Source: Diorhabda sublineata (taxonomy: Eukaryota > Arthropoda > Insecta > Coleoptera > Chrysomelidae). Taken from it: DNA of 64,000 bases. The stretch lies in assembly GCF_026230105.1 (NCBI RefSeq), contig NC_079477.1, positions 13,149,001 through 13,213,000 of the forward strand, in the 5' to 3' direction. The notes under the pieces are model-generated. The model ran no database searches and was not told the DNA's origin. It saw nothing but the letters and a program-made list of their open reading frames with translations. The position numbers and the translations under genes are program-made. Below, in pieces: positions 1-10,712 of the stretch. How positions within the stretch are numbered: position 1 is the first letter of the stretch; every line of letters starts with the position of its first letter.

Positions 1-989
1 ATCTCAAATAAAAAACAGATAAATATATTTAACATTAGAATCCTTTTCTCGAATTAGTTTTATTGTCCATTCGTATACCCGAAATACAGAAACCGAACAA
101 GTCGATGTTAACGTCGTTTAATGGTTAGTAGTGGGTTGGTCTCGAAATCTCAAAATAATCTCTCGAACAAGAGTGCCATTGTCCCTTCCCTTGGGTTAAG
201 CGAAAGGCATTCACGCTGCTTGACTGTCACTTCTAGCATTCCCGATAAAATAACAAGATCTGACATATTCCCCATGTTACCCATTCCAGGATAGCTCCAG
301 ACGCTGTCGCGACTCATCTCGGTCTCAGGCCTCACATATCATATATCTGAAGTATGATTGGCATGTTTTTCTTCTTTACTTTTGTTGAGAAATATCCAAA
401 TGGTATCGTATTTAACCGATACGTTACGAAATAAAGAACAATTTTGTGCTCAACAAATTTAGTTTTGAAATGATTATTAGAGTAGTTGAGAAAATACATA
501 GACAAAATCTCTTGAAAATATGGTTGCACCTAACAATGGTAAATTCTATTGTCATCATTTGTAGTCCAGTAACTTTATACATCACAGTATGCTTCAAACC
601 CGGTAGTTCTGATTTTTTACAGATCTGTTTATGATGCTCGCCCAATTAATAAACCAGGTTTCTGACCTTGAACGTCGAACGCAACTTTGTCAAAAATCGA
701 AAAAACCGCGATAAAATAGGTTTTGTTTCAAATTTTGATAAAAAAAAAGTAGACTAAACTTGCTACAATATAGATAATGCTAGAACTACCTCTGTAAACC
801 CAATAGTTTCCGAAACTAAACCTTTTAAAGTATAATTTTTTTCCAACTTCGCAAGTCTGTCTTTCTGATTGAATTTGGACCCTGATAATACTAAATGAAG
901 CCCTTTACTTTTATAATGAGATGTTAAAAAATAAAATGAGAAGTGTGGACAATGATATTTAAGGGTGAAGAATGAACTAGGAAGAGAAT
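1..989. other. AT-rich intergenic DNA, no gene recognised
   Basis: No known protein motif, RNA gene or repeat was recognised. A short minus-strand open stretch at 150-335 includes a Met/Gly-rich segment (YPGMGNMGNMSDL) and is less AT-rich than its surroundings. It could be an exon or chance, and no family was recognised. Confidence 0.5.
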
Positions 990-1597
990 TCAAAGAGGAG
1001 GTGTGAGTTGTGTTGTGTCGTACACTTGCGGCCGTATATCCTTTCGTATGACTTCAGCTACTGCTTTCACCAAGCGGAGTCTTTCTGCTTTCTGAGAATT
1101 TTGTGACCGGTGTTTTTAAAACAAACAGTCATGTATTTGAAAGGTCTATCAACGATGAAAATATCCTTCTCATACTTTGCAAATAAGCGAGTTTTGACTG
1201 TTCGTAAATAAGGTAGTTCTCCTTCTATCTCTTCCATGAGTTCATCAAGAGAGAACTGACACTTTTCAGCATTCTCTTCCACAAACGAATAAATCTTTTC
1301 CACGGCTTCATCAACTTTGGGATGCTGATGATTTACCCTGGACTTGGGCTTGGGCTTGAAAGGCTACTAATCTGTGTTCTTACTTATACGCTCTTCTATT
1401 CAAAGCCCCATTCATGATTACGTTCTCAGCTGCTTTCAAGATTGTTGCAATGGCTTTCTCTCCATTTCTGCTACAAAGAACTCTTCAGTTATGTTATCTC
1501 TATATAGACAACAACAATGCTCGATGCACTTGACCTTCACTTAAAGTCTCTTTACAAATAAAGCACAAACCTACGCTTGGACAGGATTTTTTCGATT
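990..1597 (-). pseudogene. Relic of a multicopy arthropod ORF with N-terminal Cys motif (uncharacterised family)
   Basis: Read on the minus strand across at least three frames. Near 1590 there is SVGLCFICKETLSEG, a Cys-x-x-Cys start of a probable zinc-binding segment. Then ITEEFFVAEMERK (about 1500), then an open frame from about 1362 to 1067 containing FSLDELMEEIEGE, RTVKTRLFAKYEKDIF and VCFKNTGHKIL. After a frameshift near 1085 a different frame continues coherently (LVKAVAEVIRKDIRPQVYDT) to a stop at 990. From memory, arthropod genomes carry many copies of uncharacterised proteins with this order (Cys-x-x-Cys start, 'VCFxNTGxKIL', then 'IIRxDIxxxVYD'), often taken to be mobile-element associated. 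The function is unknown to me. Frameshifts and in-frame stops mean this copy is dead. No terminal repeats were found around it. Confidence 0.5.
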
Positions 1598-1994
1598 TTT
1601 GGCAAGGTGCGTTTGGCGTTCGAAGTCAAAAGTTTGGATTATTCATTAGGCCAACTTCATAAACAAGTATGGAAAAAATCAAACTACCGGATTTGACAAA
1701 TACTATCCTATACTTTCAGGCGAAAAAGTTACAGGATTATTGTAACGTTCAAAATTTGATTACTTGTATTGAAAAGCAAAGAATAACTATTTAATGAAGA
1801 GAGGTTTCGGTGATCGCAAAAGAACTATGATCAGGTAACTTGCTTATTTAATGATAATTATCCAAATGGCAAATAAACCTGCAGCTTCAAATGATACAGT
1901 TAGTGACCACGATAGTAGTAGATATTCGATTTAAGAGATGTTTAAATTTATACGGGCACATAAAGAGAAGAACATCACATAATAAGTCGAGTGA

Positions 1995-2220
1995 ATGAAG
2001 CAAAAAGATATAAGAAAAGTAAGAAACGGAGTCTGAGGAAAACTTGGCTGCAGCAAGTAGTACAGTATGGATGAAGAAGAAAGAGAAAAACAATACAACC
2101 AAGTAGCAAAGGATTGGAAAGAGTGGAAAGAGTGAAAAACAAAAAGCCAAATGCTCTGACGCTCGAATAGGCATGAATAGTTCAAGAGAAGAAGGAGAAG
2201 AATAATTCTGAGGGATACAG
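1995..2220 (+). pseudogene. Possible non-LTR retrotransposon 3' tail (weak)
   Basis: A purine-rich plus-strand stretch. One frame reads RSLRKTWLQQV near 2028-2060, like the Arg/Lys-Thr-Trp segment at the end of RTE-like reverse transcriptases ('RPxKTWxxxV'). Another frame then gives QYNQVAKDWKEWKE, resembling the Trp-containing C-terminal helix of those proteins. It ends in a GAA-rich run (agaagaaggagaagaa), a common low-complexity tail for such elements. The segments are short and lie in different frames, so purine-rich chance sequence is a real alternative. The long minus-strand open stretches over the same bases are the complement of this purine run. Confidence 0.3.
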
Positions 2221-3174
2221 GAACATGATAATTTATAATTTGAGTTGGTTTTAAAATGTACCGCTTAAAATAGATCATACTTCAGTGTTGCTGTTCGAAA
2301 TCAAGTCAGATGTATCAGAAAATTTTTATGTACAATGTAATAACACGTCAAATAATAAATTGCGTAATTCCAAGTCAGCTTAGTAAACTATACTCACTGT
2401 CAATAAGAAGCAGGGATATAATTTAAATAATTTAATTAATTATAAATAATTATTGAATAAAATTAACAAGTTATTTAGATTTGTTAATTATTTTTGTAGG
2501 AAAAACGTCTCGTTAATTAAATTTTTAATATCTGAACACAAAATAATGTTATAATTATGCGGTCTTGACAGTTATTTTTATAATTTGACATATTATGGAA
2601 AAACAAATATATATAGGGTATACTAATTGAAAAAATAAATTCAAATAAGTTATTCAAAAGTAACACTGCACTATTGACGTGATTGACTAATTGAAAAAAA
2701 AACATTCTTTTGTACACAATTCGGAATCTTGTCAAGTTACGTTATTTTGTGATCATGTTGTATAAACTGAATTCAGCATATTTGTAAAATGTTTTTAATT
2801 TAATATTTTGTTATAATATTCTACAATTAAAAATTAAACTCAAAACTCTATTATGTAAACTTCAGTGGCAGGCAGCCATACAGGTAAAAAATGGTTTTTC
2901 GTATCTATTTATGAGCTCTCTATCTGTGTTTGGTTTGCGCCTAATCAAAGTACCAGAATGGTCAAGTTATACAGCAGAGGGTACATTAAATTTCCCTTTC
3001 TATTTATATATGAAAAATCTACTAAAACAGCCCCTATAAATATTTGTTTCACCACCGAAATTAAATGTTTTAAAAACAGATATTAAAATGCATAATATTC
3101 TTCTTGTTGCTCTAATCACAGCACATTATAGTCTCTAGACATTAAAAAGCTTGATTACGAGAAGGGCAGTTTCA
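2221..3174. other. AT-rich spacer, nothing recognised
   Basis: Very AT-rich, with short AATTAATT-type runs around 2420-2520. A plus-strand open stretch at 2865-3086 has no recognisable motif. I see no gene or repeat here. Confidence 0.5.
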
Positions 3175-3572
3175 AAAAATGAGCTTAGTATAATCCTCAA
3201 CTTCATCGTTTTCTTGGACATAGCTCTGATATAATCATCCGTCAAGGGTCACCTTCATGACATTCAAGCTATTCATGAATACTCCACAATCTTCAAACTT
3301 TTGATTCAAAAATCCCCTAGATTTGATATAAATTGTTTCGGATGCTCTTCAGATATATAAGTAGTCTCAGAAAGGTTTTTCAAAGTTTTCTTTAGTGTTG
3401 TCTCATTTATGAAACTCCAAGTTTCTGCAGCCATATAACAGCCTCGATTATGTTTATTGCGTTATAGTTGGCAGTGTTTTCTATAATACCGTTCAAATTT
3501 TTCAATAACTCCTTCGTTCATTGGTTGTACTAAGTGGCAGTAATAAGCACGACCATGTTGAAAGTGCAAGAG
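3175..3572 (-). pseudogene. DDE_1 (pogo/Tigger/jerky-like) transposase, C-terminal relic
   Basis: The minus strand from about 3570 downwards reads HLVQPMNEGVIEKFERYYRK, the hallmark 'LxQPMDxGVIxxFKxxYR' block of DDE_1 (pogo/Tigger/jerky) transposases. The Asp of QPMD is the third catalytic acid in this family, and here it is Asn (PMNEG). After a stop and frameshift the next block reads YMAAETWSFINETTLKKTLK (about 3435-3375), matching the family's 'A..W..V...T...C/WxK' helix that follows the DDE core. Further down, IHE*LECHEGDP and FEDCGVFMNSLNV resemble the acidic C-terminal region. The N-terminal DNA-binding domain and the first two catalytic acids are absent or unrecognisable. Multiple stops and frame changes show it is inactive. 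No TIR or TA duplication was located. Family assignment is fairly sure; subfamily is not. Confidence 0.65.
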
Positions 3573-4488
3573 TTTTGTCACGTGGGCAGTACCTTAGGTT
3601 CCGCCGGTCGCTAGCATGGCACGCGATTCAAATTTGGATATTTACATTTGGCTTATGAATTCGATTATTATCAACCCATCGATGATTATGTTTTATATCA
3701 TTACAGTTAATGTGTTTTGAGGTTATTGAGTTATATATGTATATTTATTAAACTGTCCCAATTATTTGGAATTGTGGTAAAGTTTACACAAATTGTTTGA
3801 CATCTTTTATGCTGTCGTTTTCTAGGTAAATGAGGTGAAAATATTGAAGGTTATTGTTAAATTTTATTCTGATTGTCACAAAAAGATGTTAAGGTTGAGA
3901 AAAGGAAAATAGAAGTAATTTCTTTTACTAAGGAAGTAAGAAGATGAAATTCTCACTGTATGTAAACTTATTTTATTTAAAAAAGGAAATTATAAACCAC
4001 TAAACCAATATGTTACAATTATTTGAACACATCATTAATGGAACTATGCTATAATTACGAAAATAAAAAAAACTTACGGTAAGATTGTGTAGTACCTACT
4101 TCATTAATAAAGATAGGGATACATTTACAATTGAAGTACTTTTAATTAGTACATTACTTTATATCGTGGGTTTCGCAACGGCAACAAATATATCTGTAGC
4201 AATTAGCGATATAACAATCAAAATCGTTGTATAAAATGAAATTACCCGCACAATATTTTTTTTATTCTTCCGGTTTCACCCTTTTACTAACGGTTACATC
4301 TCTATCGGGTCGGTTGCCAGTAAATAAATTAGAAAAAATTATGAAAGTATTGGATAGAAGATTTTGTCATTACAAAAATAATGATATTAGTTGAAATACT
4401 GAACAGTCTATATTTTTAGGGAAACAATCGATCTCCAACACAACTATTACGATGAATAAAGATATGGAGTAAATTAAAGGATCTATTT
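3573..4488. other. AT-rich spacer
   Basis: It begins with a short GC-richer patch (3590-3635) that may be more of the neighbouring transposase relic, then AT-rich sequence. I see no gene or repeat. Confidence 0.45.
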
Positions 4489-4795
4489 TATCCCCTTCTC
4501 TTGCTGCGGTATTGGTGATGTTAAGTGATCTATTAATCCCTCTTCTTTCAGAAAGTTCATAATGTAGGGTGACTCTTCATCTTTGACAGATGTTGATCTT
4601 CTACTTCATCGGTACTCATGTGTAATACTTGGATAGAGATTTCGTCCTCTACGTAGCAAAACCTGAACGTTCCATTCTTTGCTAATCCTAGCATCTTCAG
4701 AAGTACATTGAGGTAGCAATAGCCCAACAGGAATTCTGTTAGTATTTGTAAATTGTTTCTACTTAGGTTGATACATTCCACTGTCTTGACACTTG
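4489..4795 (-). pseudogene. Non-LTR retrotransposon C-terminal zinc-knuckle/RNase H tail
   Basis: A minus-strand open frame from about 4795 to 4557 reads NNLQILTEFLLGYCYLNVLL, then KMLGLAKNGTFRFCYVEDE and ISIQVLH. This follows the C-terminal pattern of insect non-LTR retrotransposon reverse transcriptases: 'L.xLTGLLTGHCxLNxHL..LGL....CRxCxxEDETSxHVLCxCP'. The first Cys is kept (GYC), the second is Phe (FRF for CRF), the third is kept (FCY), and the final CxC after VLH is lost. A frameshift near 4557 leads into NFLKEEGLIDHL, matching the usual closing 'FLKxTGLxxxL'. RNase H proper and the RT domain are missing, so this is a 5'-truncated dead copy. No target-site duplication was found. Confidence 0.6.
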
Positions 4796-6005
4796 TATAT
4801 TTGTCCAGTAAGTAGTTTTTCCCTCTTTACTTCATTTTATAGAATTTTCTTGTGACTTATTTCACCGAAGGGTCCTACAAAGGGTTTATTCGTTCCTACG
4901 TATCGTATCGTATACTATTTTATTATATTTCTGATTATTTATAGTATAATGCTTTCGGTTTAGTTTTGAGATAAATTTGTTTCTAAAACCAAACTTTCTC
5001 AATAATGTATACCAGATTTGATTATTTTTTCAGAAAGATTTCCATTTATCACTGATGAATCCTTCTCTGAACATTGAGTGAGGTTTTTTCTGCTACGGAT
5101 TCAAATAATATATGCGATAAGACTAAAAAACACTTCTAGTGTAACCGGGAATGACATGGTTGTACATAAGTAGTTCTTTGTACCTTTGAGCGATTGATTT
5201 TCGTGGTGTTGAAGATGAACTAATAGGTCATATTTCTATTCTATGATAATTTAAGCTGGTTCAATCAGGTAACTTCGCAAACAAAATCGAAAATCTGACT
5301 TATTTGACGAGACATTAGTTAATGCCGGTTATTCGGTTGAAGGAGTTGAGTTAACCACCACAAGCATCAAGATATTGTATTTCAAGGATGTTGGATAGGT
5401 TTTCAAGCAATAAGGTGAAAAACAGTGACTCATGATAACAAATACAGTGGATTTTTGGAGAAAAGTACAGGATCCTTGATTATGATACAATTAGCGACAA
5501 AGGCGTGATTGTAAACCGCTTCAAACTGTTGTTGGAGTCTGTCCTCCTATCATAATCAATAAAGCAAACGTATGCCCACTTCTAACAGTCAAGAATCTGA
5601 AATTCAATAATAACTACGTGATAATGGTATTGAATTTATTGTAATTGTATTTACACACATATTCACATGGAGCAACTGAAAAAAAACTGAACTCAAAAGT
5701 GACCAAAGTCACCAACTTGTTGCTAACTGATTAGAGGCATATCTCTGCACCTCAAAATATGACTGACTCAAAAGTAAACAATAGATCACTTTTTTGAATA
5801 AATAATGTTATTAGAAAAACATATTCATTTCCTCATTTTAACCAAGTGTGAGAAACAATTCTTCAGCCCCTTTTCAATTTTAACTATAATAAAATAAATT
5901 ACCTCACGTCTAACCAAACCATCAAATCTAAACTTTTTTGCAAATGTACATACTATCATACTCGTCCATCTTTGGTATTTTGCTCGCACGTTTGGAGCTC
6001 GGTCC
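4796..6005. other. AT-rich spacer
   Basis: No gene, RNA gene or repeat recognised. A minus-strand open stretch at 5825-6013 overlaps the start of the retrotransposon relic on the other strand and has no motif of its own. Confidence 0.45.
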
Positions 6006-6341
6006 GCAAGCATACTTTGTAGATGCTCGACTCAATACGAAGAGAGCAATTTGACGTATAGGCAAAACAGAGTTGATCAGAAACTTGGACAGCTTAGAGC
6101 AAAAAAATGGTCATTGAACTGGCTCTGTTTAAATATACTTCTGCGGCAGATGCTCTTCCGAGCTGTCTAAGATAATTAAAAACACCAAATTTATTGGAAA
6201 TCCGTTTTTTGAAGGAATGCAAGCTTGTGAAAGCCGCTACCAAGGCACGTTTTCCCCGAACACCACAACTTACAGAAGTTCAAGATCAAAATACACAGGG
6301 ATCTCTACACGGCAGGCACCACTCTAACTATTCGAGTGTAA
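6006..6341 (+). pseudogene. Jockey/CR1-like non-LTR reverse transcriptase, 3'-terminal relic (copy 1)
   Basis: Plus strand, several frames. Near 6030-6110 there is ARLNTKRAI*RIGKTELI followed by LDSLEQ, then CGRCSSELSKIIKNTKF (6142-6192), then RHVFPEHHNLQKFKIKIHRD (about 6243-6302) and a stop at 6339-6341. This is the order seen at the C-terminus of insect jockey-like reverse transcriptases: 'LDxxQRRAxRLIG', 'LDSLxxRRxVxSLxxFYRxxHGxCSxEL', '(LWNxLP)xxVFPxxYxLQxFKxxVHRxL'. The last block is in one clean frame; upstream blocks are frameshifted and carry stops. The polymerase active site (YxDD) is not present, so it is a 5'-truncated or decayed insertion. A related copy lies at 34888-35046 on the same strand. 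Confidence 0.65.
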
Positions 6342-7508
6342 TAGGGTTCAACTAGTTGCTTTTTACATAATAAATAACAATTATAATTACAAAAATTAAT
6401 AAATAAATGGAATGAGGACAGTACTTGTATTAGAACGAGGTCCTACATTGTTGAAGTGAAAAACTTTTAATGCCTGATCAAACTTGGCGAAAATCGTGTA
6501 TGAGAACTAGATCATCAATCTTTCTAATCACATTTTTTTTTAAATGACAACCAATACTTAAAATTATAATCATATAATTATTGTAATAAAATATTACAAA
6601 TAATTCAGATCCATCCGCCACTGGTTCATGAATTAGAATGTTTCTATGTACCGATAATATGTAACTAATTTCATTTTTAGTTTGTTAGACTATACTAGAA
6701 ATGTTGGACGTCTGTTAAGTTATTAGCATATAAGCAAGATGTAAATAGCCTACAAATTATTCTTATTCAAATCGACACGGTGTTTACTTTGGAGGGTAGG
6801 TCCCAAAAATTGTCATAAATTTTAATGAGACCTTGTAGCAGTTTAAAGTCGATTCATACTAAATACAGAACGAAACTATTTACAAACTTTTATCCTTGAA
6901 ATTAATGTGAAGATAATATTTGCATGTAACAAACAAGGACTTTTGTTGGACTCCAGTTGACAGGTAAAGGGGTCTCTTCAATTTATCGACTATATAACAG
7001 TCAACATTCATTTTACAGATTTGTTAATTAGCCACGGTATTATTTGAATATAAAAGCTTTGGATATTTTATGTTTATTTAAATAGGTTTAATGATTTATT
7101 GCAAAAGTGAGCTGCATAAATAAATGAACTATTTGTATTATTTCTATAAATCCGAATATATTAATGATTTAATTGATTATTCTTTGTCGAAAACTAGTGG
7201 CATTTTAGGCATCCAGAGATTTATTTATCGTACATAAACTTTTTCATTTATACCTATTAGTTATTCCTTCCTTTTTTCTTTTGTTTTTCTACCTTCATTA
7301 CTTTCCTCTTCATTCTATGGAGAGAATATAAAAGTTGAAGTGATAGGGTATTGGCATGTATTGATCGTATTAATTATATTGATGATAATGATTCAATTAA
7401 ATATTATTGATTGAGTGATTTATAACTAATATACATACTTCCGCTTTAATGAACTGAACTAAATATAAGAAGTGACCTGGTTATTTTCAAAATTCATTAT
7501 CGAAATTT
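6342..7508. other. AT-rich spacer
   Basis: No recognisable gene or repeat. Downstream of the retrotransposon relic I do not see a clear poly(A) or target-site duplication. Confidence 0.45.
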
Positions 7509-7516
7509 AGCACGTT
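7509..7516. repeat. Target-site duplication, left copy (AGCACGTT)
   Basis: An 8-bp direct repeat identical to 8084-8091. The pair brackets the RTE-like fragment and its GAT tail, as expected for target-primed reverse transcription. Confidence 0.7.
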
Positions 7517-8083
7517 ACTAATTTAGAAATAACCAAACGTGTGAGATAAAGCGTCGAATACAGTAAGGATGGATAGCTTTTGGCAAGTTGAGTAGTACCT
7601 TGAAATCAGACTTACCAATAAGCCTAAAGAGAAAAGTATATGAGCAGTGTGTTATGCCTGTGATGTCCTATGGGGCAGAGACGCTTACCCTCACGAGACA
7701 AACTGCAGGAAAGATGAGAGTGGCGAACGGACAATGGAAAGGGCAATGTTGGGAATTACGAGAAGGGATAGAATTACAAATGAGAACATAAGAAGAAGAA
7801 CAAACGTTGAGGACATTATTGAAATTATAGCCCCAAAGAAATGGAAATGGGCAGGCCATGTAGCCCGAATGACTGATAATAGATGGACGAAAAGAATATT
7901 GGTGTGGAGGCCAAGAATGGATAAGAGAAGTAGAGGCAGGCCGCCAACAAGATGGAGTGACGATGTAAAGAAAACTGTAGGAAATTGGATACATACAGCT
8001 CAAAAGATAGAGATAGATGGTGTAAACTAGAGGAGGCCTATATCCAGCAGTGGATGGAAGATGGTTGATAGATGATGATGATG
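7517..8083 (+). pseudogene. RTE-like non-LTR retrotransposon, 5'-truncated, with target-site duplication
   Basis: The C-terminal part of an endonuclease/reverse-transcriptase polyprotein. The sequence begins inside the thumb region: NNQTCEIKRRIQ, a stop, then GWIAFGKL (7531-7588). It continues as SLKRKVYEQCVMPVMSYGAE and TLTLTRQTA in one frame. A frameshift near 7720 moves to ERAMLGITRRDRITNENIRR, WKWAGHVARMTDNRWTKRIL and RSRGRPPTRWSDDV. A second shift near 8000 gives WCKLEEAYIQQWMEDG. All these match the highly conserved RTE C-terminus ('CVLPVMTYGAETWTLT', 'AMERAMLGVSLRDRIRN', 'KWxWAGHIAR', 'GRPPTRWxDD', 'W..LEEAYxQQW'). The 3' end is a short (GAT)n tail, typical of RTE. Directly flanking 8-mers AGCACGTT (7509-7516 and 8084-8091) are identical and look like a target-site duplication. 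The catalytic YxDD block is absent through 5' truncation. Confidence 0.9.
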
Positions 8084-8091
8084 AGCACGTT
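8069..8091 (+). repeat. (GAT)n tail and right target-site duplication
   Basis: A short GAT/ATG run closes the RTE-like element, then AGCACGTT (8084-8091) repeats the left flank exactly. RTE elements characteristically end in short tandem repeats instead of a plain poly(A). Confidence 0.7.
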
Positions 8092-9845
8092 CTTTAATTG
8101 TGAATAATATAATTTAGATTTTATGTTTTTATGATATTGTCATTGTTCCAAATCTTATGTAAGTAAATAACTAAAAATATACATGATTTATCCAAAGTTG
8201 GGAAAGCTTCTAAATTCAACATTTCCCAATAATGCATACATAAAGAATCAAATAATTTGTGATATTTCTAAGTTCAAGATCACACCAAAATTACTCAGAC
8301 AAAATGTGGATTCTTGAACCATACGGTGAATTAGTTTCAAACTATTTGGCGTATAATTATCATAGTTTGCAATGATAATAGATACTCTACACCGTAGTAA
8401 ACTTAGTTAATTGAACAACAATTAACGTGAGGCAGTGATTTTGGTATAGTTAATACCTGGAAGACACGATGCTAGTACATTACGAAAAATATTTAAAGCA
8501 AGTATTTTAAGTATTTTACATATTGCCACTGTAAATCATAGATTTTCTTACGGTTATGGTAATTATTAGTTCTCGTCAGAATGACATATATAATCTATCA
8601 AAATAATCAACAAGAGTATTATTTGTCCCTTTTTTCTTCTTTTCACGTTAACTAATGTTTTAATTATGTATTGAGAATTGATATTTGAGGTAAGTCTACC
8701 AGTTAATTACATATAATTTGAATAGCTGTGTGGTGCAGGTTCAGGTTTTACTCATATGTTTTGGTCTTGTATAACTTCACATTACTGGTGAACAGCCTGT
8801 GTATCTAATCCGACAAAAAGGTTTCTAAGTTGCAGGATATTAACATTCGAGTTGTGTTCATAATGTTCATGACCATATGAGCTTTAATTTTATATTTTTT
8901 ATTATTTTATTCTATATATAAGTAGTGTATAAAATTTAGTATAAAATATCAACTATAACTTCTTATAATTAAACCGTGTGCGAGAGAGAGAAATGTTTTA
9001 TTGTCAAAAAACTGTTACAATTTGTAGGCAAAAGCTTGTAAAAACTAAGAAACAAACATAAAAATAACTAAATAAAGATGATTTACTACAGTATACAATA
9101 CGTCGTTTGGATATTTTCTTAACTAGAACAAGATTTCATAAGTAATATATCAGATAAATAGAAATTGTCTAGATAACTGGACTATACTTAGATAATACAT
9201 AAAATATTCTCATTAATAACATTTTTAAATATAGGTATAGAAAAGTAGCGTATTTTGCTGAAAAACCTGTCCTTAACTGCTTACGAAATTCATTATATAC
9301 CATAACTTTCCAAATATTCCTTTAAAGCTTTTGATTCAAAAGCACAATCAATTTATGATCGCGTGCTTTACTGCCGTAATATATTATATAGTTCTCTTTA
9401 AGTTCAAAATATTCAATGTCATGAAATTACTTTCCAGAGCTTTTCATTTCTCGAATTTCAAATACTTCGATTCACCTTTTGATTGATATGCAGGTGTTTT
9501 ATATAAGTAGTAATAAGACATATTGTAACTACATATTCAAGAGGCATAAATAGAAATGGGTCTTACATTGTTACTAAAATTTATTTTCATCTATATTTTT
9601 TAACTTGTTTTCATCACCTTCAGCAAAGAATTAAAAGTCAAACTTTGTTGTTATTTTTCTCTATTGTTACAATTTAGTTAATATAAAAGTTAGTTGATGT
9701 GGCAGTTCTCATAGTACAATGTGCTTCGAAGACGCTTAGAATCCAATATACATAACGTACTGTAACATGAGGTTGCTCAACATTTATATTTTACACAAAG
9801 AGTACTTAATAATGCACTTGTAAACGATTTGTGAAAAATTTTGAA
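8092..9845. other. AT-rich spacer
   Basis: No gene, RNA gene or mobile-element motif was recognised. Confidence 0.45.
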
Positions 9846-10712
9846 GCCTCATAAACTTAAATTGAGGAGCGTTAACCTTGTTACTGCAAGGAGAAACTCA
9901 ATATATTGTGTTTCTCGCATCAATACAACGTTGTGTAACGCCACTGGCACAATAATTTTAAACAAAGTTATCATAAAAAGGTTAAATACGGTTGGTTTCA
10001 GGGCAAGCACAAACAGTTAACTAGGGAATCTAGGTTTTGAAACTGTCGGAGAACACTGCAAATGTACCATCAATGAATTTACTCCAATTGAGGCCAAGTT
10101 CCGTTTGACTAACTACAATTGACGTATCTTGGTTTGGAAGTAACGAGGCCCAAGATATAATGTCGAATTCAGGGCTCCGATAAGTGCTTTTGGCGAAAGT
10201 TCTATCAATTTTTTAGAGTGAAATTTATTTTAATGGTCGCATAGACTTAATAATATCAATCCGTACAAAAATTGTACCTTAGAGATTAACAAACATGATT
10301 TTGCCTTTTTTGGATGTAATTGACGAAAATTTCGTTTTAATTGATTCAGGTAGACGTACTCACCATTGGGAGAATGTACTCTGCCTGATCATTAGACATG
10401 ACATCCATAAAACAGTTGGTTCCCCCTAGGGGGGCGAGAGACTGTTACAAGGGGGGCATGAAGCTGTTTACAAAATATCATTTTTATAAGATTTGTTTCT
10501 ATAACATTTAAAATTGTCATTTCTTATAATAAGTAATTATTTTTTATGTATATTTTTATATAATATTGTTGTTATTTTGTAACCCATTAAATAAATTACA
10601 ATATCAGTATTTTTGAAATAACATTGTTTAAAGGGGGGTGCAGGTACAAAAAGGTTGGAAACCACTGCCATTGAACATTTTTTTAGGCGCTGTCAACTGG
10701 TTGGTTGTTTTT
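9846..10712 (+). pseudogene. Tc1-like transposase relic interrupted by a hAT-type MITE
   Basis: Plus-strand reading gives the HTH part RSVNLVTARRNSIYCVSRIN, then CNATGTIILNKVIIKRLNTV and GFRAS (9867-10005), matching Tc1's 'R.I.xLARRNR..SARxLxxxL..ATGxxVSxxTVxRRLxExGLRA'. The catalytic part then runs in one frame: GEHCKCTINEFTPIEAKFRL, TNYN, stop, RILVWK, stop, RGPRYNVEFRAP, SAFGESSI (about 10045-10195). It is followed by EIYFNGRIDLIIS, matching '(W)AREHxxWTxxxWxxVLFTDESRFxLTNxDGRxLVWRxxGxRYN' and 'FGGGSVMVWGGIxFNGRTDL'. The first catalytic Asp (TDES) is lost: that position reads IEAKF. Around the MITE the frame reads SLDMTS | IEHFFRRCQL, equivalent to 'SPDLNPIEHVWxxLxR'. Stops, frameshifts and the insertion make it inactive. 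No Tc1 TIRs were identified. Confidence 0.7.
10413..10667. mobile_element. hAT-type MITE (255 bp) with 8-bp target-site duplication
   Basis: The left end starts CAGTTGGTTCCCCCTAGGGG. The right end, read inward on the other strand, starts CAGTGGTTTCCAACCTTTTT. 'CAGTGGTTCxCAACC' is the common terminal motif of many hAT elements. Flanking 8-mers are CCATAAAA (10405-10412) and CCATTGAA (10668-10675), 6 of 8 identical, and hAT transposases duplicate 8 bp. Inside there are G-runs near both ends (ggggggcgagag and aaggggggtgcagg) and AT-rich filler with no coding capacity, so it is non-autonomous. It sits inside the Tc1 relic; the right-hand copy of the duplication preserves the Tc1 'IEH' codons. Confidence 0.7.

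Noticed and set aside
1887..2278. 95- and 115-codon minus-strand hydrophobic, Phe/Ser/Leu-rich ORFs
   Set aside because: They are the complement of a purine-rich tract, and the amino-acid bias is explained by polypyrimidine codons.
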